DNA of 64,000 nucleotides from Clytia hemisphaerica (taxonomy: Eukaryota > Cnidaria > Hydrozoa > Leptothecata > Clytiidae), in contig CACVBU010000017.1 in the NCBI GenBank assembly GCA_902728285.1, positions 636,420-700,419 of the forward strand, read 5' to 3'. This document shows, in pieces, positions 23,473-34,362 of this stretch. Positions within the stretch are counted from its first letter, which is position 1, and each line of letters starts with the position of its first letter. The translations under genes and the position numbers were made by a program. Below the pieces are notes generated by a model that saw only the letters and a program-made list of their open reading frames with translations, had not been told where the DNA came from and did no database searches.

Positions 23473-25132
23473 TTTCTAAAACAAAACCAAAATAAACTTG
23501 TTAATAACTTCTTATAAAGCATGCATGCGCCCATCCCTCCACGATCACATACAATTCTAAATTTGAAAGCTTGACAACCAAATTTAAGGATGTTGGTGGT
23601 TAGTTCATCATCCCGAGACAGATAAATGGTCGCCACATCATCATCATCATCAGTGTTGGTTGTCGTGGTGGATCACCCCTATCACTCAGTTGTGATGGCG
23701 GATTTTTTATTACCACCACTCCTTTCTTTTATTTTTGATCATACTCAAAATCAGGAGTGATTGGTGTTTTTTTATTGGTTAGCAGCTATTTTAAGAGCCA
23801 TTTTTTCTAATAGTCTTCAGGGTGTGATTTATCAATGTCTCAGATTTTGCTGAAATTTTGCTCAAATGATCCCTTTAATGGGCCATCCCAGAAAACTTTT
23901 GTTACGACATGCATTTTTTAATTTTTTTAGCCTCAGAAATAATTTTTTCTTTTCCAGTGGTGGTTGGAAATTCTGATGAAAATCCATGTACTTTCACAAA
24001 ATGCATCGGAAATTCCACTTTTTTTCCCCTTTTTTTAATCCAATTGCCTAGGAAATTCATACATTTTCTTCTCTCGTCTTGGAAATTTTGAATTTTGGTG
24101 AAAACTTTTGCCCTGAAAATTTCAGCTCTATATCTCAAGCAGTTTTGAAGATATGGGGTTTTGAGAATTTTGATTTGAGCAATTTCCGCCCCCAAGTTTT
24201 GGAAAATTTGTGATAATATTTAGTTAGTTTTAGGGGCTGATTTTTTTCAGGTTTTTTCAACTTTTTTATGTATATTAGGCAATTACTTTTTTATTTTCTG
24301 GTTTACGGACATTATGAGGAAAAGTTTTGGACAGGAGGATGGAAAAAAAATTAAAATAAAATTGATGTTTTAAATTTTTTTCTTTTCTTTTTTAAAATCA
24401 GAAATAGTAGGAAAATAATACAATAAGATTTTATGAAGTTTCGAAAAAAGTATCGATTTTTTTATAAGTCTCTCTTCAACAATCTTCTTCTGCACAAAAT
24501 TACTCTTGAAGTTGTTTTTGTGAATAGGGAAATTCCATGGGGAAGTTCCCTGAAATTAAGGGAAGGATCAAAGTATCTTTACATTGGCAGAATAGGGCAC
24601 AGCTGTGTTAGATCGTTTAACCCCCTCTTTCTTTCTCTTATTTTTTTTTATTTTGGCAAAAATAACGTTGGCGGATCCGTAAACCAATAAATAAAAAGTA
24701 TTTGCCTTATTAGAAATAAAAATTTCTGTCCAGAAGATTTCCAAAAAAAGTTTTAGGACCCCCAGCAGAGTGCTCCAAAAACCGAAAATTTGAGTTCAAG
24801 GCCAGAAAAATGTCTTCATTCTGCACGGTGAGTGGTGTAAAAACCTCAAAACCAAATTAAAATGAAACTTTGGGTGGAATACTTTACAGAAAATCGGTTT
24901 TTAGGTTATCTTCTACCATATTGAAATTCATAATGGCGGACAAAGTTGTGATTTTACAGAAAATTCACAAAATTCAGCTAAGTTCAAAGGAGCATATCTT
25001 TTGGTGCTACCTGAAATTTTCAGGAAAGACTCTCAATTGGGTCTAGTTTACTCCCTTGATTTTCATGATTAGATTGTACAATTATACTTCTTTCTCTTTA
25101 AAGTTAGAACAAGAAACTTAAATAAAAATATG
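23473..25132. other. Intergenic, no gene recognised
   Basis: A short (cat)n run lies at about 23637-23652. The rest is AT-rich with many tttt/aaaa runs and no conserved frame. Two kB-like strings, gggaaattcc and gggaagttcc, lie close together at about 24528-24550, but with no gene nearby. Confidence 0.5.
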
Positions 25133-25430
25133 ATATGATTTCTTTGCTAATTCTTTTTTAAAGGGATAATCAGATGGTTTGAGATATTTTGCCTATAGAT
25201 ATAGCTTCTAGGATTTTAGGAAAAACCTCTAAATTTTTCGGTGTATTTATTTTCTTAACTCAAGTTATGCCAATTTGAAATCTCGAAAAATGGGACTTTT
25301 CAGGGACTTTTCACACTTTTTTCTATTGTTTTCAAGCAAAAGTTCAAAATTTCAAAGTGGTATAACTTTAGTTAGAAAAATAAGTACACCTTTAAAAAAG
25401 AATTAGCAAAGAAATCATATCCATATCCAG
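25133..25430. mobile_element. Palindromic MITE, about 33-bp terminal inverted repeats
   Basis: The left end atatgatttctttgctaatt continues cttttttaaagg. The right end is its inverse, cctttaaaaaagaattagc then aaagaaatcatat. The interior also folds back. No coding capacity. Confidence 0.75.
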
Positions 25431-26509
25431 ACTGAAACTCAATATCCAATCCATCCAGGAAGGAATATTGATTGGTTTCAATATATAACTGATCTGGTAA
25501 TAGATAATCAAAATATCATTGAGAGACTTGAATATCTATTGATTGATAGATTATTCATTCATTGATTGAATTGATTGAATTGATAGATGATCAATTAAAT
25601 CTATTGATGATTGTCAGGCTGTATCATTTGAGGCGTGCGATAGTACGCGCACACCTCCACACACACCTGAAATTTCTTAGGAGTTTGATTTATTGCAAGC
25701 CATAAAATTAGTTTTACAACTCAAAGTTGAGCATAGCACTCCTAATCACACGTCTAAATTACTAAAATTAAGGTTTTAGGAGTGTGATTGACCACACGCC
25801 TGGAATTTTCAAATGATGGATTGTTCAACAATTACAGGTTAGTTGTTTGGGAGAAGTGAATAAGTTATTACTCCAGCATAATAAATGTTTTCAATGATAA
25901 CCTCATATAACAACATATCATAAATGATTATAAATGATTTGTCTTTTTTACCTAGGGACAAGGTAGGTACTCGCTGAGGGAAAGTAAGCTGGAGTGATTT
26001 GTTATTCAATATGATTGATATGCGTTCTTCTTGACCAGCCTCGACAAAATCCAGAATCAAGTATCAACATGTACTAATTTGGGGCAAAAATTTCAGCAAA
26101 AATTGTACTTTTGAGTCAATTTTACAAAATTTAAAGGGTGTCAGGGGAGTTAAAAGCTGCTAAGTGGAATTTCACCACCATGGTGGGCAACATTTATTAA
26201 AAATTTTCAATTTGGACCCCCAATTTTTTTTAACCCCGCATTTTTATGATGTACATGAATTCTTTCTTCTCTTCCTCAGTTGGTTGACGTCCCATGTTGA
26301 TACGTAAAGAAAACTAGTAATACTGTATAATAATACTACCAGAAATGACAGTAGCTTTTTTTTCTGGGACCTGAACCTTGAAAGCAATTCTTAGAAATGC
26401 CTCTTAGGGGCACTTTTCGTACCCTGTGCTGTGACTAAACATAGGGCTGCATAGCAGCCCTTTTAGGGGCACCGGTAGGGGGTTGGGAGCTATAATATAT
26501 AGGGTCTGT

Positions 26510-26645
26510 AATTTACAGGCATTTTGTTTACTGCTGTGTCTCGTTAGCGCAAGTGGTCGGGTTTGGAAACCAATAGACCTTTTCGCCTTTCCGTCCGCTA
26601 TCTTGAATTGTATGCAAAAATACAGGAACGAAAATGCCGTGGTTG
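26510..26645 (-). repeat. Dispersed repeat, copy A (inverted relative to 27240-27360)
   Basis: On the minus strand it contains tttttgcatacaattcaa, then gcggacggaaaggcgaaaag and gtctat. The same order occurs on the plus strand at 27277-27330. The plus strand of copy A also has tagcgcaagtgg, like a tRNA A box, so a tRNA-derived SINE is possible. Confidence 0.55.
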
Positions 26646-27239
26646 GATTTAGTTGAAATGTATGCACAAAACATATGCAAGTTTACACAAAGATTAAAAA
26701 GACAACAAAGCATCTTATAAATAAATATCATAATCATTAGAACAATAAAAGATGGAATTTCTTAATCCAAAAGGAAATATTTACAGAACAACAAAAGCCT
26801 TTTAGGAATTTGTTCTTAAAGACATTGCATATTCTGTTTTCATGCCATTAAAAAATTCCACGAAGACGGAGTACACACATCAAACTTTCAAAACACACAA
26901 ACTGAAAGCAGTCACACTTTATCAATGTTTTGATTTGATCATTTGGCGGGTCTATTCCCAGGAGAATAATTTGCCGTCAGCCGAATAAGGATTATTTTTT
27001 ACCTTTGAATAAGGATTATTTTTTACCTTTGCGGGTGATTTTTCAGTTTGAGTTTCTGTCTAATGTTATGATCTTTTGAAGTGCTTGTTCTTAGAGATGA
27101 GTGAATAAAATTGTTTTTAGTTTTCAAGAGAAGCAAATTTAATCTTTCTTCTACAAGATTACACTTTAATATAATGCCAATTATGCATGTAAGTTTTTAT
27201 TTAATACTTTCTTTTTGCATATGTTTTGCATACTTTCTA

Positions 27240-27360
27240 AGGGAATTTCACCACGACAATTCGGCCACCATAATTTTTGCATATAATTCAATATGGCGGA
27301 TGGAAAGGCGAAAAGGTCTATATCAAGGTTGCTTGCATTTGGTGGTTCGAATCGAGGTGT
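27240..27360 (+). repeat. Dispersed repeat, copy B
   Basis: Shares about 55 bp with copy A and ends with ggtggttcgaatcgagg, close to a tRNA B box (GGTTCGAATCC). Together with the A-box-like string in copy A this hints at a SINE family, but no complete head is present. Confidence 0.45.
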
Positions 27361-28610
27361 GGAGTATAGTTTCAGAATTAGCAAAATAGCTTCAAATAGT
27401 CAAATTCAGAAAAAACTAAGTCCAGAAATCAGAAAAATCAGAGTTAGAGATAGGAAATAGAGAAAAAGAGAAGGGCGGAATTGGTGATTGAAACTAGATC
27501 TTTCCATTTTCTGCCTGCCTGAGACCAGACGTCCGCCAGCGGCGGATCTGAGGGGGTTCAAATGGTTCAGCTGAACCAGCCCAACCCTGCCTTTTAGTAA
27601 ATAAAAAAAACAAAGACCCTTTCTTCAAGTGAAATCTAGTTTTCTGATCGGAACTGATTTTTCTTTTTGGTCATATCTCGATATTATTTTACCAGGGGTT
27701 GTATGCATGTGGCGTGCGTTTCCGTGGTGCACGCGACAAACTTAGCTTTTTCCGCGCTAAAAAATCTTTAGGTTATGTGTGTACGGCGTAGCTAGCTTTC
27801 CCGCGCTGTAAAAAATCTTTGTTATGACTTTTTTTTTGCGGGATTAATATCTAGCTGTGTTCTGTGCTAGGAAAATCTTTGATTTTGAACCTGGTTCAGA
27901 AAATGCATCCAGTGAAATGGCAAATTTGAGGTGGTTCAAGGAAATTTCTCGAAAATACGAGACCGACCGTTTTGAGCGTAAAAGATTTTCCTACAAAAAT
28001 AACTTTCAGTGGCATGTCGTCGCCGGCAAAATATTGAAATGATTTGAAGGGTAGCCATTCGTACGGCAAACGACCTCACTTCTTTGCAAGCGTTCAATGC
28101 AGTGTTTTAAAGAAAGGAATTGAAGTGGATCCAATTGAAGTCCTGAAAAGTGATAATAATCAGGCAATTACTTATCTTTTTGAGGACATTTTTGGTTCAA
28201 TTTAATCAGTAAATTTGAGAATCACACAACAATATCAATCAATGATTTTGACAAAGACTCTGTGTGATGGAATTTTCATCTGCTTTTGTTTGATGTGGTG
28301 AAGAAGAAGAGTGACAAAAGAAAAAGACTTTCATTCTGAGGAAACATTTTTGTTTTGGTTTATCTTTAGAGGAAAAGCATTCATACGAACAAAAACAAAA
28401 CTTATCAAATCAATCTTGCTTGATAAATGAAGTTTGGAATTTATTTATGGGAAAGGACTTATTTGTGAATATTTGGTGGAAGTTTATCGTGTCTTGAATA
28501 TAATCACGAATTTACGTTTGGCTCTTCTCCCATCATCGGGCATCGGGAATATCACGGGGAAAAATCTACCTAGCTACATGTGGATCACAAGATTTGTGAT
28601 TGGCTACATT

Positions 28611-28714
28611 TCGAGAGATTCTTCTCCCATCATTGGACATTGATGAATTTCACATTGTTACGTTTCGAGAGATTCTTCCCCCATCATCGGACATTGATGA
28701 ATTTCACATGGAAA
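28611..28714 (+). repeat. Two-copy 54-bp tandem repeat
   Basis: Each copy reads tcgagagattcttc, ccatcat, ggacattgatgaatttcaca. A weaker third copy precedes it at about 28527. It lies inside the 3.3-kb element. Confidence 0.7.
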
Positions 28715-30253
28715 AAAAGCTAGCTAGCTTTATTTTTGAAAACTATTATAGAAAAACAAAACAAAATTTGTTTTATAACAGAGACTGGAAGAAAGGTTAG
28801 GGAACAACATTTTAGCAATTTGATTGAATTTGGTTGAAGAAAGAAATTTCTGGAAAGGTGAACCTTCATGCATGCTTCAAGATAATGTGATGCGAGGAAA
28901 TATTTTTGGTTTCGTCATGTCATAAGAAGAGAGAGTTCATACCACTTTATACTTGCAAAACAAAACTAAGATTACTTTTACGTGATCATACGAAAATGTG
29001 GTGTACTTTTATACAAAAAGAGACATTGGTGACCTCTGAAAAAATTACCCTCTTGTGCTTAATTGTAGGTGGACATTTTGCAATTTTTAGGAAAAAATCA
29101 CCCAATTAGCATTTTGTAATGACCTCCAATTTATCAAATTTTCCTGATAAAGTGCCAAACCTTCATTTTCCTTGGGTTTTTTGGGAAAATCACCCCAAAA
29201 TCAGTTAATAATGACCCCCCATTTTATGAATTTTCTCTGAGAGTACTGCCCCTGCATCTTCCACCCCCTACAAGTAAGCATAAAAGAGTACGATTGAATG
29301 CAGAATTTATGAAATGATATATAACAACAATCTCTACCAAAAGAATTATAAACAGCACTCCATACAATTGTGAAAGTTGAAAAAGTGCTTTCCTACAGAT
29401 TGTTGATGATTACTGTTAGTACCTTTAATAATGCTTAAAAACATCAAACTTTTTACTTTGAATGTAAAAAGTACTTTTTTATGAGATTATTCATCTAATT
29501 TGAGAGCTAGAATTTTTTTGAGTCTATTTGCACATAAAACGCATTATATCAGTACTCATGGTGTACTCCACTTTTTGGCAATCTTTTATTTTTCCATCTT
29601 AAGAATATTGTATTCCCTTGTATGTATTATATAAATAATCTCCTTTATTTTTTAACTTGATCACTGTTTTCAAAATATTATCCATTTCTGGTTTTATAAT
29701 GTAAACATACTCAACATGAAAAGTTTTTGCTTGATTGTCAGCCAATTAATTCGCTACAAAGAAATTCCATAAAAAATGGTTATAAGAATAAATTATCGAA
29801 CTTTTTTACTATGTTTTAAATATTCACGAAATGAAACTGAAGTGTGTAAAGTATTTATATTATAACTTGTCTTATTTTTTCTTCAAACTTTTCTTCAAAA
29901 CCATTTATTTGCTCTTTTATATATGGCTTTCTCAAAAACATTTTCTGCAAGAACCATGAATATATAAAAGAATATACACCAAACAAGCAGTTGTGAGCAT
30001 GCTGGGTGTCTGTTTTATCAAAATTAAAGGTTAAACCAAAGAAATATAAGAAATATAATACTAACTATATTTGCGTTTTATGAACGTTTTGTGTGATAAG
30101 ATTGAAAAGAAGAAACTAGATGTGCGCAATTGCAGTTAGGGAATTTCCCAATGTATATATGAATATCACCACAAACGATTATTACACGTTCAGCCTCTGG
30201 CTGTTCAAGTCGGGTCAAAAAAAAATTGGCCTACCGCCCTCCTTTCAACGCAT

Positions 30254-30661
30254 GGGACCATTCAAAAAGTACGTACGCTCGAGAGGGGGGGGGGGTACTC
30301 CCAAAAGCGTACGAGGGGGAGGGGGTCCTTGAGGAGAAGTACGTACGCTCGTAATTTTTCCTAAACTGTCTTATTGAGAGAAAAACGCAATATTTTCACA
30401 TCAAAAAATGGTTTTTGATTGTTATTTTTCATTTCTCCTTTGGTATTTTTGTAGATTCTTTTAATTTCTTGAGACTTTGTTATAAATACGATTGGATACC
30501 TACATATTCTACTGTTACAAGAGTTACAAGTTTCGACTTTGGTTAGGGGGTGTACTAAAAAGCGTACGTACGCTAAAGGGGGGGTACACATAAAGCGTAC
30601 AAGGGGGAGAGGGAGTCAAAAATTTGCCATTTTCGAGCGTACGTACTTTTTGAATGGTCCC
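30254..30661. mobile_element. CGTACG-rich MITE with 29-bp perfect terminal inverted repeats
   Basis: Left end gggaccattcaaaaagtacg then tacgctcga; right end is its exact inverse. Internally aagcgtac(aa)gggggagggg-type blocks recur on both sides, with long G-runs. About 408 bp, no coding capacity. It is nested near the right end of the 3.3-kb element. Confidence 0.85.
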
Positions 30662-31029
30662 CCGCTGAGGCCTATGTTTGGAGTTCATAGGTAATGGGAA
30701 CTGCAGATGTGCAGGCGCTCATTAACGCCCCCCATGTTGAATGGGAAAAAGGTGACACCGCCCAAACAGGGCTGGTGCAAAAATTACGCCCAAAACGTTT
30801 GTTCCGAAAATATTTTTTTGAAAAGAGATTTTTGAACCCCCTCAGAAAAATCCCAGATCCGCCTCTGTCCGCGCTCGATAGGATCGATCATCGGAATGGC
30901 TCGATGGCGGATCGATGGATTACTTAACGATCCGGATAGGAGATCGATGGAAGATTCAGCCATTAAAAAGTCTTGAGTATCGATCCTTCGTTGATCCATT
31001 ATCAAGCTAGTATTTCAATCGAGTATATT

Positions 31030-31117
31030 GATTCGTCATCGATTGTTAATCGATTCGTCATCGATTGTTAATCGATTTGTTATCGATCGTTAATCGATTT
31101 GTTATCGATCGTAAATC
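31030..31117. repeat. 22-bp tandem repeat, four copies
   Basis: Units of gattcgtcatcgattgttaa(tc), the last two as gatttgttatcgatcgttaa(tc). Each unit contains atcgat motifs on both strands. Confidence 0.8.
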
Positions 31118-31318
31118 GAGTATGAGTCGATAGGGTCGATAAGATTGCGATAAAAGATCGATGAGATCGACAAATAATCGATAACTAATCATAAGCTTTA
31201 AAAAATCTTGAGTATCGATCCTCTATCCTATCCGGATCGTTAAGTAATCTATCGATCACATATCGATAGAGTCGTTCCGATTATCGATCCTATATCGAGC
31301 ACAGACGTCTGGCTGAGA

Positions 31319-32000
31319 AGCTTGGAAAAGGAAAAAGGTGTATATTGCCTCACTGTTCTTATAAAATTATTTTTATCAAAGGAAAAGAATTCAATTAGTT
31401 TGAACTAATAGAACTAACTGAACAGTTATTGAGCAGTTGGATTGGACATCGCAAGGATATTAAAAATCTAGATTGACAAAGCCAAACATTGTATGTCAAT
31501 GAACCAAACTGAATGAAAAGCACAAATTCTTACCTTTGATATAGTGACTTGGGTATTTACTAGAAATGCACAATGGAAATGCTGGAACTGCTTGGCAAAG
31601 TCAGTGGCAGAGTTTGTTGAGATTTTGGAGATTGAGAAAATTAAAGATGGCGTGTTTCGGCTGCCGTAAGTATTTCTAACAACTGTGGACAGCCCGCGCG
31701 TTGCGCAAAGGCGAGTTGTATCACCCGCTAAACCAAATAGCGAGTTATGTTTTACTCGCCGCCGGTGGAGGCTCAAACCAATAGCGAGTTTATGTATGTG
31801 TGTTTTTCAGCGACGGAGACGGTAAGGTTCTAATTTGAGTAGATCCTGACCAGCTGAGGACGACGGTAAATCAGCACTTTTACCGTCCTCGATTTTGCGG
31901 GGCGGAATTGCGGGTTTTTCCAAATCGCTTCAGTCACTCTACCGTCCTCAAAAGTGCAAATACATAAACTCGGTAATGAAGTATATAAGGGTCTATAAGC
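31319..32000. other. No gene seen; one GC-richer hairpin
   Basis: A hairpin at about 31857-31893 (gaggacgacggtaaa inverted as ttttaccgtcctc) and nearby second copies of ctaccgtcctc at 31939 suggest a small eroded inverted repeat. The minus-strand frame at 31468-31776 resembles no known protein. Confidence 0.4.
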
Positions 32001-32265
32001 CTGAAGGGCTAGAAGTCAATTTCTTTGGTAGGATTTGAAGCCAACAAATCCTACCAAAGTTGCGCGGCCTTGAGCGACCCGCCTGGTTTTTACACAAATG
32101 ACAGATTGAAACTAAAATTTACCGCTTAATTTCGAAAAATATATCAATCACTCGAAAACAAAGGAATTGCTAGATTCAACCCGTCATCAAAAATACGGTG
32201 CATATTTTAAGGCTTCAATTTTTCTTGCCTGAGAAAGTTTAGAGATTGACCTCTAGCCCTTCGGG
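32001..32265. repeat. Inverted repeat enclosing a perfect 15-bp hairpin
   Basis: Left arm cctgaagggctagaagtcaa; right arm inverted reads cccgaagggctagaggtcaa. Just inside the left arm, 32023-32059 forms a perfect hairpin: ctttggtaggatttg, 7-nt loop, caaatcctaccaaag. Confidence 0.65.
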
Positions 32266-32630
32266 CTTGAAACTCAATGGCTCAAACCCTGATTCAACGA
32301 ATTCAAATCCTGTTTCATTCACTGACCAGTGGTTTCATTGTGACCAGTGGTTTCATTCCATCCAAAACCAGAGCTGTTTTTCGACGTACTTATAATTTCG
32401 GGACGCATGAGACTTGAATGACCATGTCTATTTTGTCTTAGGTCAATAAATAAAACCCATAAAAAGGAATAATTTAGAAGGCGGGGATAAATTTGAAAAT
32501 GAAAATGGTTTTTAGCCCGGGGAGCGGAGAGAAAGCAGTGAAGAGGTGTTTACAGTGCTTGTTTCAAACAAAAGTTGATGGTAGCTTTGAAAGTTCTTGT
32601 ATTAATGGCTTCATTTTGAACATAATCCTT

Positions 32631-32800
32631 TAATTGACGATATCGCGTTTAGATAAATGCAATGCATTCTGGTTTCTCGGGGACTCTCAAAGGAATTATA
32701 ATGTCGATTATATAATGATCTGGAATAGATTATAATTCCCTTGAGGGTCCCCGAGAAACCAGAATGCATTGCATTTATCTAAATCCGATATCGTCTATTA
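32631..32800. repeat. Long near-perfect hairpin, about 70-bp arms
   Basis: Left arm taat(t)gacgatatcgcgttt, agataaatgcaatgcattct, ggtttctcggggactctcaa; the right arm is the inverse with only a few mismatches. The loop is about 30 bp. High arm identity suggests a young MITE or a single-arm inverted duplication. Confidence 0.85.
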
Positions 32801-33260
32801 GTAGATGCGTTTTCCAGCAATCTAGACACCTTAAATTGCGATTTTTTTCCCTCGGCCCTCGGTTTATATTAATCAGTTTGCCCTCTCAAAATGAAAATGC
32901 TTCCTACGGGTCTGCGTTTAAATAAAACTTCCTGGGAGCAGAAATGTGAAAATGAAAGACTCAAAAACGTTTTCTTTTATTTCAGGCTAGACGTATTAAT
33001 AAACACATAAAACATAACTGGTGAACATAAAAAATAATAAGGTTTGTTTGGGTAAAAAGGTAAGTAAAACGGTTATTTATTTATAAGATAGAAGAATATC
33101 GATCTATGCTTGTAAATAGTGATTATTTAATAGCTAGAAAACACATATTATTGGGTATATTTTGGCCAAATTTCTAAGTATGTGCTAATAAAAAAGTTGA
33201 GAAAACAAAAAATGAAAAGTAGACCTGTAGAAATTCATCCAATCAAAAAGTACTTACACT

Positions 33261-33573
33261 GTACTCTTAGGTGCCAACTAAACGCCCATCTCCCCGCTTG
33301 TTAATTTTTCGAAAATTTTCCAACCCCCCGACTTTATTAGGACCCCCCCCCCGTTTATTAGTTTTTAAGAATATTTTCAGCTGTCAAAAGAAGGCCCCCT
33401 ATTCTGTCCTAAATAGCCCTAATTTTAGCCTATATTTACCTTATTTTGGGTTTTCAGAAGTACAATTTCCAACCCCCGGCAATTAGGCCCCCCCCGTTTA
33501 TTAAAATCTCGAAAATTTTCCAATCCCCCGTTTATTCGAACCCCCCCCCCGTTTGTTTGGCACCTAAGAGTAC
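33261..33573. mobile_element. C-run MITE with GTACTCTTAGGTGCCAA ends
   Basis: Left gtactcttaggtgccaa and right tttggcacctaagagtac are inverse. The interior has repeated units of ttattag/ttaatttttcgaaaatttt followed by C-runs of 6-10. A relic is at 3190-3450, and a relative at 18369-18634. Confidence 0.85.
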
Positions 33574-33739
33574 TTAGCGGAACATGACAATTCTTAAGCT
33601 CTTCAGGCCAGTAAAAAAAATTTTTCCCCATATGCTTAAAAATAAATTAATTTGACCCAGTTCTTATAAAAACATTTTAGCAACTCAAAACTTCAAACCT
33701 AAACTCCAATCCTCCTGTAAAAACAAAAAAACAATTTCA

Positions 33740-34190
33740 ATAGCAAAAAACATCCATCTCATGGAGAAAATGAGTGATTTGGGAAAGAACATTGGTCTAT
33801 GCTTATAAAATAGTGATTCTTTATAGCTAGAAATTCATTTTCTGAGCCGATAAAAATGTTTTAAAAAAGTCTACTTCGACTATTTCTTCCCTATGATGGT
33901 GCTCTGTCTTTATGCAAAAAATCAGAAACATGTAATGATTCAAACTCAAGGAAATCTCAAAAAAACCTCATTTGGGCATATTTTGGCCCACATTGACTCA
34001 AAAACTGTTTTACGAAAATCGAGCTCCGTCACATTCGAGGGTTTGCCATTTTAATTATTTGTGCAATATATCAGAAAAATTAAATGAGCTAATCTGGAGA
34101 AAAGCTCATAAGCAAACGAACGAACGAACGAATGATAATCAAAGGCAGAGATTTTGGAGGAAAAAAAATTCAACAATAAAATTTCAGTAG
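33740..34190. mobile_element. Truncated GGACCTACC-family relic
   Basis: Contains the family's ordered phrases: gctctgtctttatgcaaaaaatcag, cgagctccgtcacattcg, aatctggagaaaagct and an (acga)n array at about 34117-34133. The terminal inverted repeats are missing. Confidence 0.55.
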
Positions 34191-34362
34191 CTTCGGCTTC
34201 TATTTTGAAACACTCCGCAATCTCTTCCTGGGAAAAATTAAAACTACCATTCTAAGATACATGCCTTGACTTCACTTTTTACCGAAAACTGCCATAGAGA
34301 TGTTCATTCCACCTCCAGCCTTCATTAGTTCATTATAGAGTTTGGGGGGGGGGGGAGATTGG

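Larger units (their letters stand above)
27537..30867. mobile_element. 3.3-kb TIR element with CAGNGGCGGATCTG ends
   Basis: Left end cagcggcggatctgaggggg; right end inverted reads cagaggcggatctgggattt followed by ttctgagggggttcaaa. Both ends contain gagggggttcaaa. The direct repeat TCCGC flanks it at 27532-27536 and 30868-30872. CAG-GGCGG-type ends are known from hAT-like elements, whose duplication is normally 8 bp, so the superfamily is uncertain. I see no transposase in its 3.3 kb; it hosts a further nested element. Confidence 0.7.
27519..31318. mobile_element. ATCGAT-rich inverted-repeat element split by a nested insertion
   Basis: The right arm (31170-31318), read inverted, matches a left arm that starts at 27519-27536 (ctgagaccagacgtccgc) and resumes at 30868 (tccgcgctcgataggatcga), with aligned continuation through gattacttaacgatccgg and ataggag. 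Arms exceed 100 bp. Without the insertion the element would be about 470 bp. Its centre has a 22-bp tandem repeat and many gatcgat motifs. Confidence 0.7.

Noticed and set aside
24528-24550. Pair of kB-like sites
   Set aside because: No promoter or gene is near, and a few chance matches are expected in 64 kb.
27857-29109. Transposase inside the 3.3-kb element
   Set aside because: Frames there are short (60-70 residues), unconnected, and show no DDE, BED or hAT dimerisation motif.
30868-31318. Centromeric-type satellite from the ATCGAT motifs
   Set aside because: Only four 22-bp units are tandem; the rest is explained by the long inverted arms of one element.
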